NCBI RefSeq assembly: GCF_001431485.1
Contig: NZ_LDJM01000027.1
Location: 18,481 to 82,480, forward strand
DNA from: Stenotrophomonas ginsengisoli
GTDB lineage: Bacteria; Pseudomonadota; Gammaproteobacteria; Xanthomonadales; Xanthomonadaceae
DNA: 64,000 nucleotides
Direction: 5' to 3'
How positions within the stretch are numbered: the stretch's first letter is position 1; each line of letters begins with the position of its first letter. Positions 62,401 through 64,000 of this stretch are shown piece by piece. Both the position numbers and the translations under genes were made by a program. The notes under the pieces were generated by a model, which saw only the letters and a program-made list of their open reading frames with translations, did not search any database and had not been told where the DNA came from.

Positions 62401-64000
62401 ACAGCCAGGCCGCGGTGGACAGCAGTTCGCGCGATCGCAGCAGTGTTACCAAGAGCAATTCACTGGCGAGCTCGACCTACGATGAAACCGTACACGGCAC
62501 CCAGCTCGGCGCGGGCGGTGACATCACGCTGCAGGCCGGGCGCGACATGACCTTGGCATCGACGTCGGCGGCGAGCCTGGAAGGCGGCATCGCACTGGCG
62601 GCGGGCAACGACATCAAGCTGCTGGCCACACAAGAGCAGCATGACGTGGTGGTCGACAAGCAGACCAAAGATAAGGGAACGCTGTCGAGCAAAACCACGA
62701 CTACGCACGACGAGTGGCATGAAAGCCTGGCGGTGGTATCCACGCTCAGTGCTGAGACGGTGTCGATCGTGGCGGGCAACGATGTGCTGTCGCAGGGAGC
62801 GCAGGTGGCGAGTACCGGCGACGTAATTGTCGCGGCCGGTAATAACCTGATCCTTGAAACTGCGCAGAGCCAGTACAGCGAGGCCCATGAACGGCAGGTC
62901 AAGAAATCCGGGCTTTATGGCGGTGGTGGCTTCAGTGTCAGCCTTGGCACAACCAAGAGAAATGACTCCCTGGATGCAATCGAGATCAGCCATAGCGGTA
63001 GCTTGATCGGTAGTACCGAAGGCTCGGTCACGCTGATAGCGGGCAACGAGGTCGCCATCACCGGCAGCGACGTGCTCAGTGCCACCAGCACCACCATTGT
63101 TGGCAAGGAGGTGACCATCGCTGCGGCCGAAAATCGCATCGACACGGTACAGACCTCCAAGCAGCAGAGTGCGGGCATTACATTGGGGCTGAGTGGTGGT
63201 GCCGTCGATGCGGCGATGGCCGCCTACGGTGCGACCAGGCGCGGTGGCGAGGTCGAGGATGACCGACTCAAGGCGCTGTATGCAGCCAAAGCAGCGTATG
63301 CCGTCAGTGACGGGGCAGGTGCTGCGGCGAATGGCATAGACGTGCTCGCAAATGGAGCAGGTGCCTCGACCGCAGGTGCAGCGGCGGGTGTAAGCCTGCG
63401 CCTGGGCATTGGTGCGAGTAGCGCATCGAGCAAGACAGTCACGCATGAGGAAAGCACAGGTGGCAGTCGCATCTTCAGCGATGGCAATGTCACCATTGTG
63501 GCAACGGATGGTGACATCAACGTCATTGGCAGCCAGATCGGTGGGGAGAACGTTGCACTGGCAGCGGCAAATAACCTCAATCTGCTGAGCAACCTGGAAA
63601 GCAATACCAGCAAGTCGGAGAACAAGAACGCTGGAGGAGAGATCGGCATCAGTGTCGGTGCCACGACAGGTTATTACCTCTCCGTGAACGCCGGTAAGGG
63701 TGAGGCCAAGGGCAACAGTGAGCTGCACACCGAGAGCGTAGTCACGGCGAGGGACACCCTTACCCTGATCAGCGGCAACGACACCACGATCCAGGGTGCC
63801 CAGGCAATCGGCAACAGGGTGATCGCCGATATCGGTGGCAACCTGCTGATCAGAACGGAGCAGGACACTAACGAGTACAAGAGCAAGCAGCAGCAGGCGA
63901 GTCTTACGCTTGCAACAGGGTCGGGTAGCGGTGGCAGCTACAGCCAGCAGACGATGGATAGCAGCTACACCAGTGTGGTGGAGCAGAGCGGCATCCAGGC
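53451..64000 (+). CDS. TpsA filamentous haemagglutinin-like exoprotein, C-terminus beyond the window
   Basis: At least 3,516 residues in one open frame to the end of the window. Start is GTG with AAGGAAG 7 bases upstream; the nearby ATG at 53446 meets a stop at once. The N-terminus is an extended signal peptide (ESPR: NRVYRLVFNRTLGVMQVASE), followed by the TPS secretion domain (SRNQYQQFDVGHQGAILNNS, EVIIANPAGIQIDGAGFLNA). A long array of FHA-type repeats of the form LDNSGGxLxSNGxL fills about 54870-59800. A segment with CTTNC and RVVTRTSIEDVLVSAGQN (about 60000-60700) and a Gly/Pro/Ala-rich linker come next, then haemagglutinin repeats with AGRDIN, AGNDI and SGNDT motifs. It may be an adhesin or a CdiA-type contact-dependent toxin; the toxin/immunity end would lie beyond base 64000. 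Confidence 0.92.
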   Translation, partial: MNRVYRLVFNRTLGVMQVASELTSGPRGGCDKRGGKTTAALRQMSFALWMVLGWVGIVQPLSAQQRPDGGRIVSDPGAPSQQKPTVVTSANGTPQVNITTPSAAGVSRNQYQQFDVGHQGAILNNSRSDTQTQIGGWVQANPWLATGTARVILNEINSSNPSQLNGYIEVAGARAEVIIANPAGIQIDGAGFLNASRVTLTTGSPILNGGALEGYRVQDGVIGVNGAGLDTSLVDYTDIISRSLQVNAGIWANQLQASLGKNVVSADQANLVPQPGTVDRPAFALDVGALGGMYANRIWLIGNEQGVGVRNAGKIGAQAGELVVTADGRLENTGSLHSAQNSLITANAGVANAGTIGADLELRLDTPADVDNSGGTLNARRIEVNADALRNRAGSIEQVGMQGLQISAATIGNVQGQIGAVASVPEESAGNGGGNPGDGQGMPGTGTPSPGNGDGIGNGGTPTAPIAPLASGLLNIAGTLDNSGGLIDASGQLQLSARNSLDNSGGKLGVQTLQVQGDVLRNVGGLLEVQGTARAHVGQLDNSGGSMTLASSFDLQAHSLLNRGGDLAHGGTANTAWSIGLLDNSDGHIASNAAGFGLDLGQLLNTRGSISHAGSAGLQLSADRLDGVQGVIGTSGAATLSLGSADHRNAQLVSSQLTLQAGEFDNRGGQIISSGTQASSIDVLGSLDNGAGGLLASNGDLKISAQHFGNAAGNVQQTGNGRLHIRAADLQGQGGNIVSNGSLLLSGDITNLRGGNTAAHRVDVQTGDLITAGGSFTATGAEVMRLQVARTLDNSGGTLGSNGTLDIGSQNLRNNGGKLVAAGADATTLHVDDTLDNTDGTLSSNGNLDIVANTLKNSGGSIDHAGRDRLQITTASLQGAGSIASNGLLQLQGHDVRLGSTRAQQIQISAGALDNSGGQLSSLGEQVMQLQVSGLLRNDGGTVIANGAQDIQAGALSNRGGALSSAGTTDGQLLVQQMLDNSGGSIASNAASLLLRSGSLVNKDGVINHAGTSGLTIVSDDLQGQKGLISSAGTLQLTAGSIDHREATLAGQQLTLDAHSLDNRGGSIIASGTAASTLVLRNWLDNGDGGMLASNGDLIISAQTLGNAGGTIQQAGSGVLQLEVDNLAGEGGTLLSNGLLDVRGDDINLRNGTTSAQQISIDSDRLITAGGVLSALGQQQLQLSARILLDNSGGTLASNGAVHIDAGSFINDHGILIAAGEAASSIRVAQQLDNRSGTISANGNVLLDAAMLANTQGRIVTAQTLLLQGGELDLRHGEVSAQQVGIDALSLDNSGGMLSATGTGQMSLQVRDHLANDAGTIATNGTQNIQASTLSNVAGVLSSAGSADTHIAVSGRFDNSRGTVASNGDNLHLDAAHLLNASGNISHGGVGTLAITADQLEGGNGSISSAGALVLRADTVDHRGASLNAESFTITADSFNNEGGTLLATGADASTLLVQQVLANDNGGTIASNGDLTISAAHLGNAGGTVQHAGTGTLAVNTDTLNGQGGKLLSNGSLELAGQSINLRNATTAAQRVAIQASTLDNAGGTLTAAGSDVLDLDVRDYLDNSGGILASNGTLDLRTAHLLNNQGTIQAGGAGNNTLAIGTALDNRGGRILTTGSTALTAASVDNRGGTLHADGSSRLSVTVDGLLDNSAQGTVSAGGALQATVHGLNNDAGTLAAGEGLQVDAVAMVSNQAGLIQAGSTLDLAGNGLQNSNGRILGGTLQVDTRGLALDNRSGIIASLAGSADLRSGALDNTGGLLQSTAALSINTAGQALINASSNGNGIVSSGALDIRSGSIDNRAGSIFAQGASEVHATSVDNRNGGSLVSAGNLLLRAQQLGNAGGSLSAGGNADITLQGSLDNAGGLVAAAGKLDLHASSIDNSNTQAAANGPALGLQAGNLQVTTDSLANHNGQILADNLLLQVSQHLDNSGGQISAAEVSEVRADSINNSAGSMVAGQHQIVRARALHGDGRLLSQGDMTLELGQSYSNNSELAANGKLTVSIQGDLENTGKLQAANLDISAGNITNRINGEISSIGMTRVAADGTLHNYGLIDGQVTHLTADTINNNGSGRLYGEHIAIQTGSLNNRAETIDGVVRSATIAARERLDIGVEVLENSGQSLIFSDGDAVIGGALNGLAAVGSAQVVNNLGSTIEITGNLDLSALAVNNIRQNLVIQEDVTTVSSPVTMHQPAWFKNGSNTNRDLSTTSNYQPYEIYYLNPDDILEDNEYVTPDGQKIRKAVVKLTANTSAYYFGRGGLHAARGERSRLNLQDGTVTLYYIARSDNRNNPDQLGAAAEDPFRDVTVMPPGTPAFSYDSDNLTYNSAYGTCTTNCVQLLTYLDYTDPDTTLTNMYRDSRDTSDNEKSRVVTRTSIEDVLVSAGQNAVINAGGHMRITTDSLLNETANIAAGGDLAIVGLNRATALVTNNARELSRQTTFTGYHITYANNRLAMPEVRHEETVNALGSGITAGGTLSIDVGDLRNDNTGGSNPNVGGGRGVSDLDTAGPGAGAVGPGAGSVQGPGQSSGLVVDSAIGNGPAPVASAGPGNGPVQDISAGQATQATATGPAQVQEGSQAGSGSVANLDATRAGAAADEQQRVVVTTTPNATPPTASLFVVDANRGSYLVETDPRFANYRNWLSSDYLLERAGYDPALTQKRLGDGFYEQKLVREQIGELTGRRFLTGHASDEEQYRALLQAGATIASEWNLTPGVALTAEQMARLTSDIVWLVEQEVTLPDGSVTRALVPQVYLRVLPGDLDNNGALLAGAAVDISLRGDLVNSGSIAGRQLVSIAAGNISNLAGAQISGQQVGLQAHQDINIIGSTVTATDALSLKAGGNITVASTVTESHAAGTVQSNHQVSLDRVAGLYVTNSDGAGLLRVDAGGDVTLQAAQLGNAAANGLTAVVAGGDLNLTTQTLSRSTDITGDARNFTRSSDITHVGTTVSGAGSVALAAGKDINLTAAQIGAGEALALQAGRDINSQAAVDSSSRDRSSVTKSNSLASSTYDETVHGTQLGAGGDITLQAGRDMTLASTSAASLEGGIALAAGNDIKLLATQEQHDVVVDKQTKDKGTLSSKTTTTHDEWHESLAVVSTLSAETVSIVAGNDVLSQGAQVASTGDVIVAAGNNLILETAQSQYSEAHERQVKKSGLYGGGGFSVSLGTTKRNDSLDAIEISHSGSLIGSTEGSVTLIAGNEVAITGSDVLSATSTTIVGKEVTIAAAENRIDTVQTSKQQSAGITLGLSGGAVDAAMAAYGATRRGGEVEDDRLKALYAAKAAYAVSDGAGAAANGIDVLANGAGASTAGAAAGVSLRLGIGASSASSKTVTHEESTGGSRIFSDGNVTIVATDGDINVIGSQIGGENVALAAANNLNLLSNLESNTSKSENKNAGGEIGISVGATTGYYLSVNAGKGEAKGNSELHTESVVTARDTLTLISGNDTTIQGAQAIGNRVIADIGGNLLIRTEQDTNEYKSKQQQASLTLATGSGSGGSYSQQTMDSSYTSVVEQSGIQ
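54715..54850 (+). repeat. Gly/Pro-rich low-complexity linker in TpsA
   Basis: Encodes a Gly/Asn/Pro run (GNGGGNPGDGQG, TPSPGNGDGIGNGG) between the secretion domain part and the FHA repeat shaft. A second linker of similar type lies at about 60910-61150. Confidence 0.7.
55257..58720 (+). repeat. Three-copy higher-order repeat (about 1.15 kb) in the TpsA shaft
   Basis: Copies begin at 55257 (LLNTRGSISHAG), 56448 (LVNKDGVINHAG) and 57582 (LLNASGNISHGG), that is 1191 and 1134 bp apart. Each runs in order: an SxHAG unit, a DHR unit (NAQLVSSQLTLQ, REATLAGQQLTLD, RGASLNAESFTIT), an ASNGDL unit (55509, 56700, 57834) and a TTAxx/AQQI-type unit. Copy 3's end is set by the fading of similarity and is approximate. 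Confidence 0.65.
60910..61150 (+). repeat. Gly/Pro/Ala-rich linker between shaft and haemagglutinin repeats of TpsA
   Basis: Low-complexity segment (NTGGSNPNVGGGRG, GPGAGAVGPGAGSVQGPGQ, GPAPVASAGPGNGPVQ) separating two structural parts of the exoprotein. Likely flexible. Confidence 0.65.

Overview
The window is GC-rich chromosomal DNA of a gammaproteobacterium, most probably a member of the Xanthomonadaceae (Stenotrophomonas-like). This rests on the gene content, codon use dominated by G/C third positions and the style of the intergenic repeats. It is inference, since no rRNA or other marker gene lies in the window. All genes were read from translated sequence; no database search was possible.

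Layout. (1) 1-4084: a truncated peptidoglycan amidase, a small protein with two HxT motifs, and an exported M61 metallopeptidase. (2) 4113-13644: a clearly lower-GC island (about 45-53% in lines I counted, against roughly 70-80% nearby). It encodes a GHKL (MutL/MORC-like) ATPase, a Z1-domain SF2-type ATPase, a PD-(D/E)XK (DUF4420-like) nuclease, an AIPR-family protein, a C5-cytosine DNA methyltransferase and a convergent Vsr nuclease. This is a candidate phage-defence or modification-dependent restriction system and the most interesting block here. (3) 13691-26272: one long leftward operon with two Tat-exported TldD-like metalloproteases, a TldE-like partner, a Tat-exported DUF4159 protein, a MoxR AAA+ ATPase, a DUF58 protein, a BatA-type membrane protein, a large DUF4175-like protein with a His/Asp-rich stretch, and a membrane-anchored protein. 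The last five genes are joined by ATGA overlaps or a 3-bp gap. (4) 26372-33578: a DUF938 methyltransferase, a second M61 peptidase, small exported proteins, an AEC transporter, a pair of REP-like repeats and a Ycf46-like AAA ATPase. (5) 33697-45028: mostly rightward housekeeping and envelope genes (ParA-like, SixA, YceI, phospholipase D-like, hotdog thioesterase, PlsC, YheT-type hydrolase, TPR-sulfotransferase, PEBP) and one leftward PAS-GAF-GGDEF-EAL protein. (6) 45085-47697: two paralogous META+DUF4377 lipoproteins and UppP. (7) 47771-51497: the nitrogen-assimilation block glnA, glnK, amtB with two NtrC-type sites, a sigma-54 promoter before glnA, a second sigma-54-like site just before glnK, and terminators. 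(8) 51648-64000: a two-partner secretion locus, with a TpsB transporter and at least 3,516 residues of a filamentous-haemagglutinin-like TpsA exoprotein that runs off the window.

How they fit together. In the island the methyltransferase would mark self DNA. The GHKL ATPase, Z1 translocase-like ATPase, nuclease and AIPR protein would sense and attack unmarked or invading DNA, and Vsr would repair T:G mismatches created by deamination of 5-methylcytosine. The methyltransferase and Vsr genes overlap tail to tail, and the methyltransferase terminator lies inside the vsr coding sequence. A perfect inverted repeat covers the ribosome-binding site of the first gene of the four-gene operon. In the TldD/MoxR operon, cytoplasmic AAA+ and VWA-like proteins would act with exported metalloproteases and inner-membrane proteins in an envelope process whose substrate is unknown.
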